The position numbers were made by a program, and so were the translations under genes. From Polaromonas sp. (GTDB lineage: Bacteria > Pseudomonadota > Gammaproteobacteria > Burkholderiales > Burkholderiaceae_C), in assembly GCA_013297865.1 (NCBI GenBank), contig JAAFIP010000003.1:62001-126000 (forward strand): 64,000 nt of DNA, in the 5' to 3' direction. The notes below the pieces were generated by a model, which saw only the letters and a program-made list of their open reading frames with translations, was not told the DNA's origin and searched no databases. This document shows positions 24,904-33,111 of the stretch, piece after piece (position 1 is the stretch's first letter; the number at the start of each line of letters is the position of its first letter).

Positions 24904-24934
24904 AAAAAAACGCTGCCCAGGCAGCGTTTTTTTT
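24904..24934 (+). terminator. Rho-independent terminator, bidirectional
   Basis: A-tract, CGCTGCC-CA-GGCAGCG hairpin and an eight-T run. It serves the FecR gene on + and, because of the A-run on the other side, the TPR gene on -. Confidence 0.92.
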
Positions 24935-24953
24935 GTGATCACTAGACTTGGCT

Positions 24954-25427
24954 TTAGTTGTTTTTGGCGCGGTAGTCCGCTATGGACTTGGCCAGGTCTG
25001 CATACTCTTCACAGGTTTTGTTGCCGCACAGCTGCTCCAGCGTGGCCAGATGTTTTTGCGCCTCGTCGGGCTTTTTGTCCATCAGATAAGCCTCGCCGAT
25101 GTACTCATGCGCGCCTTTGTGCTTGGGGTCCAGCTGCAGCGCCATTTTGTAGTGCTCAAAGGCCTTGGGCAAATTAGGCTGGGCCTGTTTGCGGTTGGCG
25201 TAGCCCAAAAGATTGTGCACATCAGCGTTTTTAGGCTCGTCTTTCACAGCCATGTTCAGCTCGGACAGTGCCTTTTTCCAGTCCTTGGCCTTGATCGCAG
25301 CGCGCGCCGTGTTCATGCGCTCGGACGCGCTGGGCGCAGCGGGTGTGGGGGTGGTATCGGCGGCAAAGGCGGCTGCACTGGTGGCCAGCAGCGCGGCTGC
25401 AACCAGGGTCATCATCGGGGTACGCAT
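24954..25427 (-). CDS. Secreted TPR-repeat protein
   Basis: 157 residues from ATG 25427 (MRTPMMTLVAAALLATS), chosen for AAGGAG nine bases upstream. Signal peptide ends around AAAFAADT. Two to three tetratricopeptide repeats, for example WKKALSELNMAVKDEPKNAD and AFEHYKMALQLDPKHKGAHE. A Cys pair, LCGNKTCEEY, near the end may form a disulfide. Periplasmic protein-interaction role likely; partner unknown. Confidence 0.8.
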   Translation of the reverse strand: MRTPMMTLVAAALLATSAAAFAADTTPTPAAPSASERMNTARAAIKAKDWKKALSELNMAVKDEPKNADVHNLLGYANRKQAQPNLPKAFEHYKMALQLDPKHKGAHEYIGEAYLMDKKPDEAQKHLATLEQLCGNKTCEEYADLAKSIADYRAKNN

Positions 25428-25506
25428 CGCAGGGTTCTCCTTGAAAGTTATGCCACTGACAGACTCTGTTCGCAACCTGTTAGTTCAATGCCATTTGCAA
25501 CGCAGC

Positions 25507-27945
25507 TCACACAGGCGTCAGCTTGGCCACGCTCAAGGCCAGCCATTTGATGCCGTGGCGGCCAAACTTGACCTGGGCGCGCGCATCGTCGCCCGCCCCC
25601 TCCACGCTGATCACCGCGCCTTCGCCAAATTTGTTGTGAAACACCTGCATGCCCGCCTTGATGCCGTGCGCGGGCGCGCTGGCTTGCGGCGGCACAGGGC
25701 CTGAGGTGAAACCACCCTTGTTCCAGTCGCTGCCGTCACTGGCGGCCTTGTTGTAGTTGGCATACGGGTTGCTGCGGCCCTGCTGGCCGTAGCCGCTGCC
25801 ATAGCTGGCCTGGGTGTTGAAGCCCGAGCCAAAGCCAGCGTTTTTCGGCGTGATCCATTTGAGCGCGGCCTCGGGCAGCTCGTCCAGAAACCGGCTTTTG
25901 ATGTTGTAGCGTGTCTGACCGTGCAGCATGCGGGTTTGCGACAGGCTCAGGTACAGGCGCTTGCGGGCGCGGGTGATGGCGACATACATGAGACGGCGCT
26001 CTTCCTCCAGGCCGTCGTAATCGTTCATCGAATTTTCGTGCGGAAACAGGCCCTCTTCCAGGCCGGTGATGAACACCGCGTCAAACTCCAGCCCCTTGGA
26101 GCTGTGCACTGTCATCATCTGCACCGCGTCCTGCCCCGCCTGTGCCTGGTTGTCACCGGACTCCAAAGCGGCGTGGGTGAGGAATGCCGCTAGCGGAGAC
26201 ATGGTCTCGCCCGTGTCCTGGTTGACGATGCTCTCGGTGGATGTGGGCTGGTCCGGGTCCACGCCCTGGCTGGCCGGGCTTTGCGTGAGCAGTGGCGCAT
26301 TGGCCACCTCATCTACAGGCAGCGCCACCGCGTCACGGCCAAAGCCTTCCTGGGTGACAAAGCTCTCTGCCGCGCTGACCAATTCCTGCAGGTTCTCTAC
26401 CCGGTCTGCGCCTTCCTTGTCATTTTTGTAGTGTTCGATCAAACCGCTGTGGTCGAGCACCAGTTCGATGATCTCGCGCAGCGACAGGCCCTGGGTCTGC
26501 TCGCGCAGCACATCCATCTTGGCCACAAAGCTGCCAATGTTTACCCCAGCTTTGCCAGTGACCACGCTGACCGCATCGTGCAGCGAGCAGCCTGCAGCGC
26601 GGGCGGCGTCCTGCAACTGCTCCAGGCTGCGCGCACCGATGCCGCGCGGCGGAAAGTTCACCACCCTGCTAAAGCTGGTGTCGTCATGTGGGTTGTCCAG
26701 AATGCGCAGATAGGCCAGCGCATTCTTGATCTCCGCACGCTCAAAGAAGCGCAGGCCGCCATAGACGCGGTAGGGCACCCCGGCATTGAACAGCGCGGTT
26801 TCAATCACCCGGCTTTGCGCGTTGCTGCGGTAGAGCACGGCAATCTCCTTGCGGCTGTAGCCCGGCTCGGTGCCGCTGTCGCGCTGCAGGCTTTTCACCT
26901 CATCCACCAGCCACTGCGCCTCGGCAAAATCGCTGGGGTTCTCCATCACCCGCACCGGCTCGCCAGCGCCCTGGCTGGTGCGCAGGTTTTTGCCCAGACG
27001 CTTGGTGTTGTGGCTGATCAGCTGGTTGGCGCTGTCCAGAATGTTGCTGAAGCTGCGGTAGTTTTCCTCCAGCTTGATCTGGTGCTGTACCTGGTATTCG
27101 CGCACAAAATCGGCCATATTGCCCACCCGCGCGCCGCGAAAGGCATAAATGCTCTGGTCATCGTCGCCTACGGCAAATACCGATGAGCTATTATTTTGAT
27201 AGCTGCTCCCGCGATTATCCATTGGGCTGGCGAGACTATTGTGCCCTGAAAACATCTTGATCCAGGCATACTGCAGCTTGTTGGTGTCCTGAAACTCGTC
27301 AATCAGGATATGCCGAAAGCGCCGGTTGTAGTGCTCGCGCACAGCAGGGTTGTCGCGCAGCAGCTCGTAGCTGCGCAAAATCAGCTCACCAAAGTCCACC
27401 ACGCCCTCGCGCTGGCACTGCGCTTCGTACAGCTCGTAAATCTCCACCTTCTGCCGCGTCTCAGCGTCGCGCACCACGATGTCCTTGGGCCGCTCGCCCT
27501 CTTCCTTGGCACCGCTGATGAAATACATCACCTGCTTGGGCACATAGCGCTCTTCATCGATGTTGTGCTGCTTCATGAGCCGCTTGATCGCCGAGAGCTG
27601 GTCTTGCGTATCGAGAATCTGAAACGCCTGCGGCAGCCCGGCCACCTTGTAGTGCGCCCGCAAAAATCGGTTGCACAGCCCGTGGAAGGTGCCAATCCAC
27701 ATGCCCCGCACGTTCACTGGCAGCATGCTGCCCAGGCGCAGCAGCATCTCCTTGGCCGCCTTGTTGGTGAAGGTGACAGCCATCACGCCGCCCGGCGAGA
27801 TTTGCCCGGTCTGCAGCAGCCAGGCGATGCGGGTGGTAAGCACACGGGTTTTGCCCGAGCCTGCCCCGGCGAGAATCAGCGCATGTGCCTCTGGCAAGGT
27901 GACCGCGGCCAGCTGCTCGGGGTTGAGATTGTTGAGCAAAGGCAT
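25507..27945 (-). CDS. uvrD: DNA helicase II, UvrD/Rep family
   Basis: ATP-driven 3'-5' helicase in excision and mismatch repair. Start taken at ATG 27945 (MPLLNNLNPEQLAAV); 812 residues. Motif I LILAGAGSGKT, motif II ILIDEFQDTN, motif III FAVGDDDQSIYAFRGA, motif IV region IKLEENYRS, and MTVHSSKGLEFDAVF then LMYVAITRARKRLYL at the end. The C-terminal tail has a GMQVFHNKFGEGAVISVEG segment typical of UvrD/PcrA. Residues about 236-253 (ASPMDNRGSSYQNNSSS) come from the dispersed repeat and sit between motif II and motif III, a region normally only a few residues long. Otherwise intact. Confidence 0.95.
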   Translation of the reverse strand: MPLLNNLNPEQLAAVTLPEAHALILAGAGSGKTRVLTTRIAWLLQTGQISPGGVMAVTFTNKAAKEMLLRLGSMLPVNVRGMWIGTFHGLCNRFLRAHYKVAGLPQAFQILDTQDQLSAIKRLMKQHNIDEERYVPKQVMYFISGAKEEGERPKDIVVRDAETRQKVEIYELYEAQCQREGVVDFGELILRSYELLRDNPAVREHYNRRFRHILIDEFQDTNKLQYAWIKMFSGHNSLASPMDNRGSSYQNNSSSVFAVGDDDQSIYAFRGARVGNMADFVREYQVQHQIKLEENYRSFSNILDSANQLISHNTKRLGKNLRTSQGAGEPVRVMENPSDFAEAQWLVDEVKSLQRDSGTEPGYSRKEIAVLYRSNAQSRVIETALFNAGVPYRVYGGLRFFERAEIKNALAYLRILDNPHDDTSFSRVVNFPPRGIGARSLEQLQDAARAAGCSLHDAVSVVTGKAGVNIGSFVAKMDVLREQTQGLSLREIIELVLDHSGLIEHYKNDKEGADRVENLQELVSAAESFVTQEGFGRDAVALPVDEVANAPLLTQSPASQGVDPDQPTSTESIVNQDTGETMSPLAAFLTHAALESGDNQAQAGQDAVQMMTVHSSKGLEFDAVFITGLEEGLFPHENSMNDYDGLEEERRLMYVAITRARKRLYLSLSQTRMLHGQTRYNIKSRFLDELPEAALKWITPKNAGFGSGFNTQASYGSGYGQQGRSNPYANYNKAASDGSDWNKGGFTSGPVPPQASAPAHGIKAGMQVFHNKFGEGAVISVEGAGDDARAQVKFGRHGIKWLALSVAKLTPV
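27187..27238 (+). repeat. Dispersed palindromic repeat, copy F (inside uvrD)
   Basis: GCTATTATTTTGATAGC hairpin and GCTGCTCCCGCGAT core; the middle differs (TATCCATTGGG against the usual ATTCTATTGGG). The gene strand reads SPMDNRGSSYQNNS, a third frame not used by the other copies. Confidence 0.88.
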
Positions 27946-28040
27946 ATGGGGTGCAGGCTGTAAGGAGCTGCTGCCCGATGAGACTAAACTGGAATGAGGC
28001 GATACTTCAGTGAACATGCCCAGATTGTGAAGCCAAGAAC

Positions 28041-28907
28041 ATGCAAACCCCTTTTTTACCGCGTATTTTTTGTGCCAAAGCCTTGCAGGGCCAAGCCGCT
28101 AGCTGGTCCGCAGGCGGACGGCGGTTTTTTTCAGTGTCCGCGCCTGCCGCTGCATTCGCCATGCTAGGCGCGGCGCTGCTGCTAAGCAGCCCCGCCCAGG
28201 CCCAATCGTCCTGCTCCAGCGACCAACAGCCCAGCCCCAGCGCCATCATCGAGCGCTTTATCAGCGCCGACTGCGACAGCTGCTGGACCCGCTCCAGCCT
28301 GCCGCAGCCCGCCAAAGGCCAAGCCAGCCTCGACTGGATCGTGCCCAGCCCGCGCGGCGACGAAGCCGCTCTGTCCGCTGCGGCCAGCACAGACGCCACA
28401 GCGCGCCTGCAAGCCCTGGCGCTGCCCTGGACAGCTATCCAAGCCGACATGCAAACCAGCACCCGCCTGGCCATGCCAGCGCGCAGCAAAGCCGCACAAA
28501 ACAGCGTGCGCGTAGCCCACGGCCTGCCCTTTAACGGCTATATCGGCGCATCCATCCAGTTCATGCCCAGCGCCGCACTGCGGTCGCATGCGCTCACCCC
28601 CACAAAACTCACTGCCCTGCACCATTCCACCACCGTCTCGGCGTATCTGGTGTTGATAGAAACCTTACCCGCAGGCGCAGAAGGCAGCAACGTAGAGCGC
28701 AATCTGGTGCGCAACGTGCTGACCACATCATGGGACCTGCGCCAGCAGCTTGCCCGACCCACCCAAGAAGGCGTCAAACCCCTGTTCGAATCCCGCCCCA
28801 TGAGCATCCCCCAAGGCAGCAACCCCGAGCGCCTGCGCGTGCTGGGCTGGGTGCAGGACGCCAACGGCAAGGTGCTGGCAAGTGCGCAGTCGCGCTGCGC
28901 TCCGTGA
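28041..28907 (+). CDS. Secreted protein of unknown function with a CDSCW motif
   Basis: 288 residues. Hydrophobic segment PAAAFAMLGAALLLSSPAQA at about residues 34-54 forms a signal peptide with Ala-Gln-Ala cleavage. Shortly after lies IERFISADCDSCWTRS, a Cys-x-x-Cys in a context that recalls thioredoxin-like or DUF1223 proteins; the rest is not recognised. Divergent from uvrD. Redox role is a guess. No function assigned. Confidence 0.65.
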   Translation: MQTPFLPRIFCAKALQGQAASWSAGGRRFFSVSAPAAAFAMLGAALLLSSPAQAQSSCSSDQQPSPSAIIERFISADCDSCWTRSSLPQPAKGQASLDWIVPSPRGDEAALSAAASTDATARLQALALPWTAIQADMQTSTRLAMPARSKAAQNSVRVAHGLPFNGYIGASIQFMPSAALRSHALTPTKLTALHHSTTVSAYLVLIETLPAGAEGSNVERNLVRNVLTTSWDLRQQLARPTQEGVKPLFESRPMSIPQGSNPERLRVLGWVQDANGKVLASAQSRCAP

Positions 28908-28950
28908 TGCCTTGATACGCAGCGTTTGATGCTCGTATTTGATACATCTT

Positions 28951-29000
28951 AGCCGTCCAAGCCAATAGAATATCGCGGGGGCAGCTATTGTTTTTATAGT
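28951..29000 (-). repeat. Dispersed palindromic repeat, copy G (intergenic)
   Basis: AGCCGTCCAAGCCAATAGAA, TATCGCGGGGGCAGCT, ATTGTTTTTATAGT; one base change in the core. Between the secreted-protein gene and the palindrome region. Confidence 0.88.
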
Positions 29001-29431
29001 GTTCTGGTTATCTTCTGGCTTTTTTAACAGCCCGCGGCAAGGCTCTTGTAGCTGAAGTTCACTCTGGACGGGCGATGGGACATGTCGCCGCAAAAAATCT
29101 CCGAAAACACGCGTGATGCTGGGTAGTCATCTTGAGATGGTGGGCCGCGCCTTTCTGCGATTTTTTCATCGACACGCTCCCATCGCTTCACCCTGGCGTA
29201 TGGGTTTGTTCAAAGCCCGCGCGCCGGGAGATGACGGAGGATTCTTTGCGTTGTGCACTGCGCGCTCTGTGCCCACTGTACGTTCTGCGTGCTCTGTACA
29301 CTCCTCGCCTGCCTTAGCTTGCAAGGACGTCGACAGGCCTCGTCCAAACGGGACAGTAAGGCCCTGACCCACCAAGGCCCAATAGCCAAGCCGCGAAACC
29401 GCCGAGCGAAACCCCAAGCCAGTGAAGAGCA

Positions 29432-29676
29432 CGCTGCCCAGGTGCCCTGGGGTGGTCCACCCAATCAGAGCGCCGGGCTCGAGGAACGGAAAAATTTGGG
29501 CTCGCTTTAGCGGGGGGACACTCACTTTGCGCAGCAAAGTTATGTGGCCACCAACAGAACCGGGCGCTGTCTGAGCGCAGCGAGTTTGCCCGGTTCCCCA
29601 AATTTTACGTACCGCAGAGGCTTCCCGCGAAGCGGGCCGGCGCTCGGGTGGACTGCCCCAGGGCGCCTGGGCAGCG
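29432..29676. repeat. Large imperfect palindrome, 245 bp
   Basis: The left arm starts CGCTGCCCAGGTGCCCTGGG. The right arm ends with its near-complement (CCCAGGGCGCCTGGGCAGCG). Arms of about 70 bp continue through GTCCACCC and GCGCCGG to AAATTTGG near the centre, where a CACTTTGCGCAGCAAAGT dyad lies. Structure suggests a non-autonomous mobile element or a large RNA hairpin. No transposase. Confidence 0.7.
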
Positions 29677-29751
29677 GGCGGTCTCTGATCAGCGACTACA
29701 AACAGCAGGGCGTGGCCTCAGATCAAGCAGCCACAAAAGAGTAGCTCACGA

Positions 29752-30582
29752 CTAATCTCCCCCACCACACCCGCCCCCGCAGCTGCCGCCATCACCGCCC
29801 CCTCCATCGCCTGAACTGCTGCTAGCGTCTGCGCCGCCAAAATCACCTGTGGTGCTGCTCTCGCTGCTGTAGCTGCCGTCGGAGAAATGGGTGCCACAGA
29901 AGCTGTCGGTACCGGTGCCGCCCTCGGCGCTTTTGCGGGCGATGTCGCTGCAGTCGGGCAGGTAGCTGAAGCCGCCTGCTATGGCAAGCTTGGCATCCAG
30001 GGCAAACAGCAGGGGCAGGCGGCTGGGCTTTTTGGGGTCGATGGCTTCGTCTTTGCAGGCCCAGTACCAGGCGCGGCGCAGGCCGTCGTTGCCTTTGGCT
30101 TTTTTGCCCAAGGCCTCGGCAGGGGTGTGATGCAGAAAGTGGCCCAGCGCCACGCTGCACCAGGCCTCATACGCCTTGGTGTGCAGGATGAACTCGTGCC
30201 ACATGGCGTCTACCGCCTTGGACGGCATGGCGACGAATTTCTTTTGGCTGCGGCTGCAGGCTAGAAAGAACTGGCGCAGGCCGCGCTCGACCAGGTCGCA
30301 GTCTTTGGCGCTGAAGTGCGGATAGGCCTCGATCAGCTTTTTCTTGAGAAAGCGCGGCATGGGAGCCTCGCGGATATGCTGCTCGCGCATGCGCTGGGAC
30401 CAGATGACCAGTGCAAGGCAGGCGATGGCCAGTGCGATGAAAATGGGGAATACTGACCAAGCCGGTCCACGCTGAAGGATGCTCAAAATCGCAAACCCTG
30501 GAATGATGGCAAATAGCGAGAGCTTTGCTACCGTGCCCATACTGGGCGAGAGCTTGACCCAAAAGAGTTGTGTTTTTGTCAT
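29752..30582 (-). CDS. GRDP-like membrane protein with Gly/Cys-rich tail
   Basis: 276 residues. Two hydrophobic segments near residues 20-60 (VAKLSLFAIIPGFAILSI and FIALAIACLALVIWS). The middle has VDAMWHEFILHTKAYEAWC with a conserved W-H-x-x-I/L-H-T pattern, seen in glycine-rich-domain-protein-like (GRDP, PF07173) families (from memory). The last 40 residues are Ser/Gly-rich and end in GGDGGSCGGGCGGGD. Function unknown; family call tentative. Confidence 0.6.
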   Translation of the reverse strand: MTKTQLFWVKLSPSMGTVAKLSLFAIIPGFAILSILQRGPAWSVFPIFIALAIACLALVIWSQRMREQHIREAPMPRFLKKKLIEAYPHFSAKDCDLVERGLRQFFLACSRSQKKFVAMPSKAVDAMWHEFILHTKAYEAWCSVALGHFLHHTPAEALGKKAKGNDGLRRAWYWACKDEAIDPKKPSRLPLLFALDAKLAIAGGFSYLPDCSDIARKSAEGGTGTDSFCGTHFSDGSYSSESSTTGDFGGADASSSSGDGGGGDGGSCGGGCGGGD

Positions 30583-30690
30583 TTTTATCTCCTTTCTAGT
30601 TGTTGTTTCTTCGAGTTTTGCAGGGTTTTGTGACGATTTTATGACCGTGTGGTGACAGCGCTACGGCCCTCCTCTAGCGCCGTACAGCGG

Positions 30691-31842
30691 CTACACCACC
30701 ACCGGTTCTGGCTCAAGCAAAATGCCAAAGCGCTCGTACACGCTGGTCTGGATGGCTTTGGCAAGGGTCATCACCTCGCCGCCCGTGGCGGGCGTGGCGG
30801 TGCCGCTGCCTTTGTTGACTAGCACCAAAGCCTGCTTGTCGTAGACGCCCGCATTACCCACGGTTTTGCCCTTCCAGCCGCAGGCGTCGATCAGCCAGCC
30901 AGCGGCCAGCTTGATGCTGCCGTCGGGCATGGGGTAGTGCACCAGCCGGGGCTCGCGCGCGATGATGTCGGCGCACTGCTCGGGGCTGACCTGGGGGTTT
31001 TTGAAAAAGCTGCCTGCGTTGCCAATCACGGCCGGGTCGGGCAGCTTGGCGCGGCGGATCTCGCACACCCACTGAAAGATCTGTTGCGCAGTAGGCAGCA
31101 AGCCTGCGCTTTTGCCTAGGGCCAACAACTGTTCAGTATGCTCTGTATTTGATAGCTGCTCCCGCGATATTTTATTGGCCTGCAGGCCTTTTTCTTCTAA
31201 AAAAGCGGCATATTTGCGCTGCAGATCCACATAGCCCAGCTCGCCATGCCATTGCTTGGGCAGTGCAAAGCGCACATGGGTGATCACCGCTTTGCCCAGC
31301 AGGCCCAGGCCCGAGGCGTGTTTGAACACCGAGTCGCGGTAGCCGAAGGCGCATTGGGCCGAATTGAGCGTAAAACTCTCTCCGGTGTGCAGGTGCACGC
31401 CGTCCAGGCTGTCAAAGCGGTCCTGCAGCTCTACCCCGTAGGCCCCGATGTTCTGCACCGGGCTGGCGCCCACGCTGCCAGGGATCAGCGCCAGGTTTTC
31501 CAGGCCGCCCCAGCCCTGCTCCAGCGTCCAGGCCACGGTGTCGTGCCAGTTTTCGCCAGCGCCCACCTCGACAATCCAGTGTCTGTCGGTCTGGGCGACC
31601 AGGCGTTTGCCCAGAATGGCGATTTTCAGGGTCAGGGCTTTGACGTCCCCGGTAAGCACAATATTGCAGCCGCCGCCCAGGATAAAGGGCGGGTGTTGGG
31701 CAAAGTCCAGCGCCGTGCCGCGGGTGTCGGCCACGGCCTGGCGCAGCGCGTCCACACTGGTGATGTGCACCAGCTGCTGGGCCTTGGCGACGATGCCAAA
31801 GCTGTTGTGGCGTTGCAAGGGATAGTTTTTCTCAACAAACAT
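30691..31842 (-). CDS. murB: UDP-N-acetylenolpyruvoylglucosamine reductase
   Basis: NADPH- and FAD-dependent step making UDP-MurNAc in peptidoglycan synthesis. 383 residues, longer than the 340 or so of the E. coli type. FAD site FILGGGCNIVLTGDV and NIGAYGVEL; catalytic Ser in GNAGSFFKNP; Glu-type C-terminal motif. Residues about 219-234 (GLQANKISREQLSNTEH) come from the dispersed repeat and explain most of the extra length. An otherwise intact essential enzyme, so the insertion is presumably tolerated. Divergent from yajQ with 54 bp between. Confidence 0.95.
   Translation of the reverse strand: MFVEKNYPLQRHNSFGIVAKAQQLVHITSVDALRQAVADTRGTALDFAQHPPFILGGGCNIVLTGDVKALTLKIAILGKRLVAQTDRHWIVEVGAGENWHDTVAWTLEQGWGGLENLALIPGSVGASPVQNIGAYGVELQDRFDSLDGVHLHTGESFTLNSAQCAFGYRDSVFKHASGLGLLGKAVITHVRFALPKQWHGELGYVDLQRKYAAFLEEKGLQANKISREQLSNTEHTEQLLALGKSAGLLPTAQQIFQWVCEIRRAKLPDPAVIGNAGSFFKNPQVSPEQCADIIAREPRLVHYPMPDGSIKLAAGWLIDACGWKGKTVGNAGVYDKQALVLVNKGSGTATPATGGEVMTLAKAIQTSVYERFGILLEPEPVVV
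31142..31188 (+). repeat. Dispersed palindromic repeat, copy H (inside murB)
   Basis: TCTGTATTTGATAGC (degenerate first hairpin), core GCTGCTCCCGCGATATTT, then TATTGGCCTGCAGGCC, whose end is itself a dyad. Gene strand reads LQANKISREQLS. Confidence 0.9.
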
Positions 31843-31896
31843 GCCACAATTGTCGCATTGTGTTTGTTGTGAAACCCTGTTCTCAGAGAATTAACT

Positions 31897-32382
31897 ATGC
31901 CCAGCTTTGATACTGTATGTGAACCGAATATGGTGGATGTCAAAAACGCGGTCGAAAACACCGCCAAAGAGATCGGTACGCGGTTTGACTTCAAAGGCAC
32001 CTCGGCCAACATCGAGCTCAAGGACAAGGACGTTATCCTGTTTGGCGATGCGGACTTCCAGCTCCAGCAGGTGGAAGACATCCTGCGTGCCAAGCTGACC
32101 AAACGCAACGTGGACGCACGCTACCTGGACGTGGGCGATGTGCAAAAGATCGGCGGCGACAAGGTCAAGCAGGTGGCCAAGGTGCGCGAAGGCATCGAGT
32201 CCGAGCAGGCCAAGAAGATTGTCAAGGTGCTCAAGGACAGCAAGATGAAGGTACAGGCCAGCATCCAGGGCGACAGCGTGCGTGTGACGGGTGCCAAGCG
32301 CGACGACCTGCAGGCAGCCATGGCGCTGATCAAGAAAGAGATCGACGACATACCGCTGACTTTCAACAATTTCCGCGACTAA
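31897..32382 (+). CDS. yajQ: YajQ family nucleotide-binding protein
   Basis: 161 residues, the normal length. [20 protein letters not shown] start and [16 protein letters not shown] then [10 protein letters not shown] end are typical. Binds cyclic di-GMP or other nucleotides in some species (family knowledge), cytosolic. AGAGAA precedes the ATG. Divergent from murB, shared control region of 54 bp. Start of a probable two-gene line with the aspartic protease. Confidence 0.93.
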   Translation: MPSFDTVCEPNMVDVKNAVENTAKEIGTRFDFKGTSANIELKDKDVILFGDADFQLQQVEDILRAKLTKRNVDARYLDVGDVQKIGGDKVKQVAKVREGIESEQAKKIVKVLKDSKMKVQASIQGDSVRVTGAKRDDLQAAMALIKKEIDDIPLTFNNFRD

Positions 32383-32409
32383 GTCGCCTCCCCTCACCCA
32401 CAGGTTGAT

Positions 32410-33060
32410 ATGCTCCATTTTCTCCGTAGCGCTACTCTTTTTATAGCTGCCACCGCGACATTCCATTGGGCTGCAGCCCAGTCTGTTGCATTAAGCGGGG
32501 TGCTGGGCAGCAAGGCCCTGGTGGTGGTGGACGGCAGCGCGCCCAAGGCGCTGGGCGTGGGCGAGACACATCTGGGCGTCAAGCTGGTCAGCGTCAATGG
32601 CGACCAGGCGGTCATCGAGATCAAGAACCAGCGCAGCACCGTGCGCGTGGGTGATGCCCCTGTGAGCGTGGGCGCGCGGCGCGACCCCTCCAGCAGCAAT
32701 AAGATCGTGTTGCCAGTGGGCAGCGGCGGCCATTTCATGGCGCAGGGCTCGATCAACGGCCGGCCCATCCAGTTCATGGTGGACACGGGCGCCACCAGCG
32801 TGGCCATGGGGGTGAGCGATGCCAAGCGCATGGGGATTGACTATCTCAAAGGCCAGCCCATGCGTATGGGCACCGCCAATGGCATCGCCCAGGGCTGGCG
32901 CGTGAAGCTCAATTCGGTGCGCATCGGCGATGTGGAGGTCTATGAGGTGGAGGCCGTGGTAGGCCCCGACATGCCGTTTGCGCTGCTGGGCAACAGCTTT
33001 CTAAGCCGCTTTAGCATGAACCGAACCAGCGACCAAATGGTGCTGGAGCGCCGCTACTAG
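32410..33060 (+). CDS. TIGR02281-type clan AA aspartic protease (retropepsin-like), secreted
   Basis: 216 residues. Catalytic triplet in FMVDTGATSVAMG and partner motif ALLGNSFLSRFS match the TIGR02281 single-domain retropepsin-like family. The first 25 residues (MLHFLRSATLFIAATATFHW then AAAQS) form a plausible signal peptide ending Ala-Ala-Ala-Gln. Residues about 8-24 of that signal are encoded by a copy of the dispersed repeat. The rest is ordinary. Role unknown; probably periplasmic. Confidence 0.85.
   Translation: MLHFLRSATLFIAATATFHWAAAQSVALSGVLGSKALVVVDGSAPKALGVGETHLGVKLVSVNGDQAVIEIKNQRSTVRVGDAPVSVGARRDPSSSNKIVLPVGSGGHFMAQGSINGRPIQFMVDTGATSVAMGVSDAKRMGIDYLKGQPMRMGTANGIAQGWRVKLNSVRIGDVEVYEVEAVVGPDMPFALLGNSFLSRFSMNRTSDQMVLERRY
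32431..32479 (+). repeat. Dispersed palindromic repeat, copy I (signal peptide of aspartic protease)
   Basis: GCTACTCTTTTTATAGC hairpin, GCTGCCACCGCGACATTC, CATTGGGCTGCAGCCC. Core has two changes against the consensus (ACC for TCC, ACA for ATA). Read in the forward frame as ATLFIAATATFHWAAA. Confidence 0.85.
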
Positions 33061-33111
33061 GCCACTTGACGCCTGTTTCAGGCTGCTTTCGAGCCTTTTT
33101 TCAGGCCTCTG

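Larger units (their letters stand above)
28908..29751. other. Gene-free stretch of about 840 bp
   Basis: Holds copy G of the dispersed repeat (28951-29000) and a 245-bp imperfect palindrome (29432-29676). The ORFs here are short, overlap in all frames and have no recognisable domain. I see no promoter or RNA gene I can support. Confidence 0.6.

Noticed and set aside
29113-29744. Several short ORFs in the palindrome region
   Set aside because: They overlap in many frames and arise from the arms; no RBS or domain supports them.
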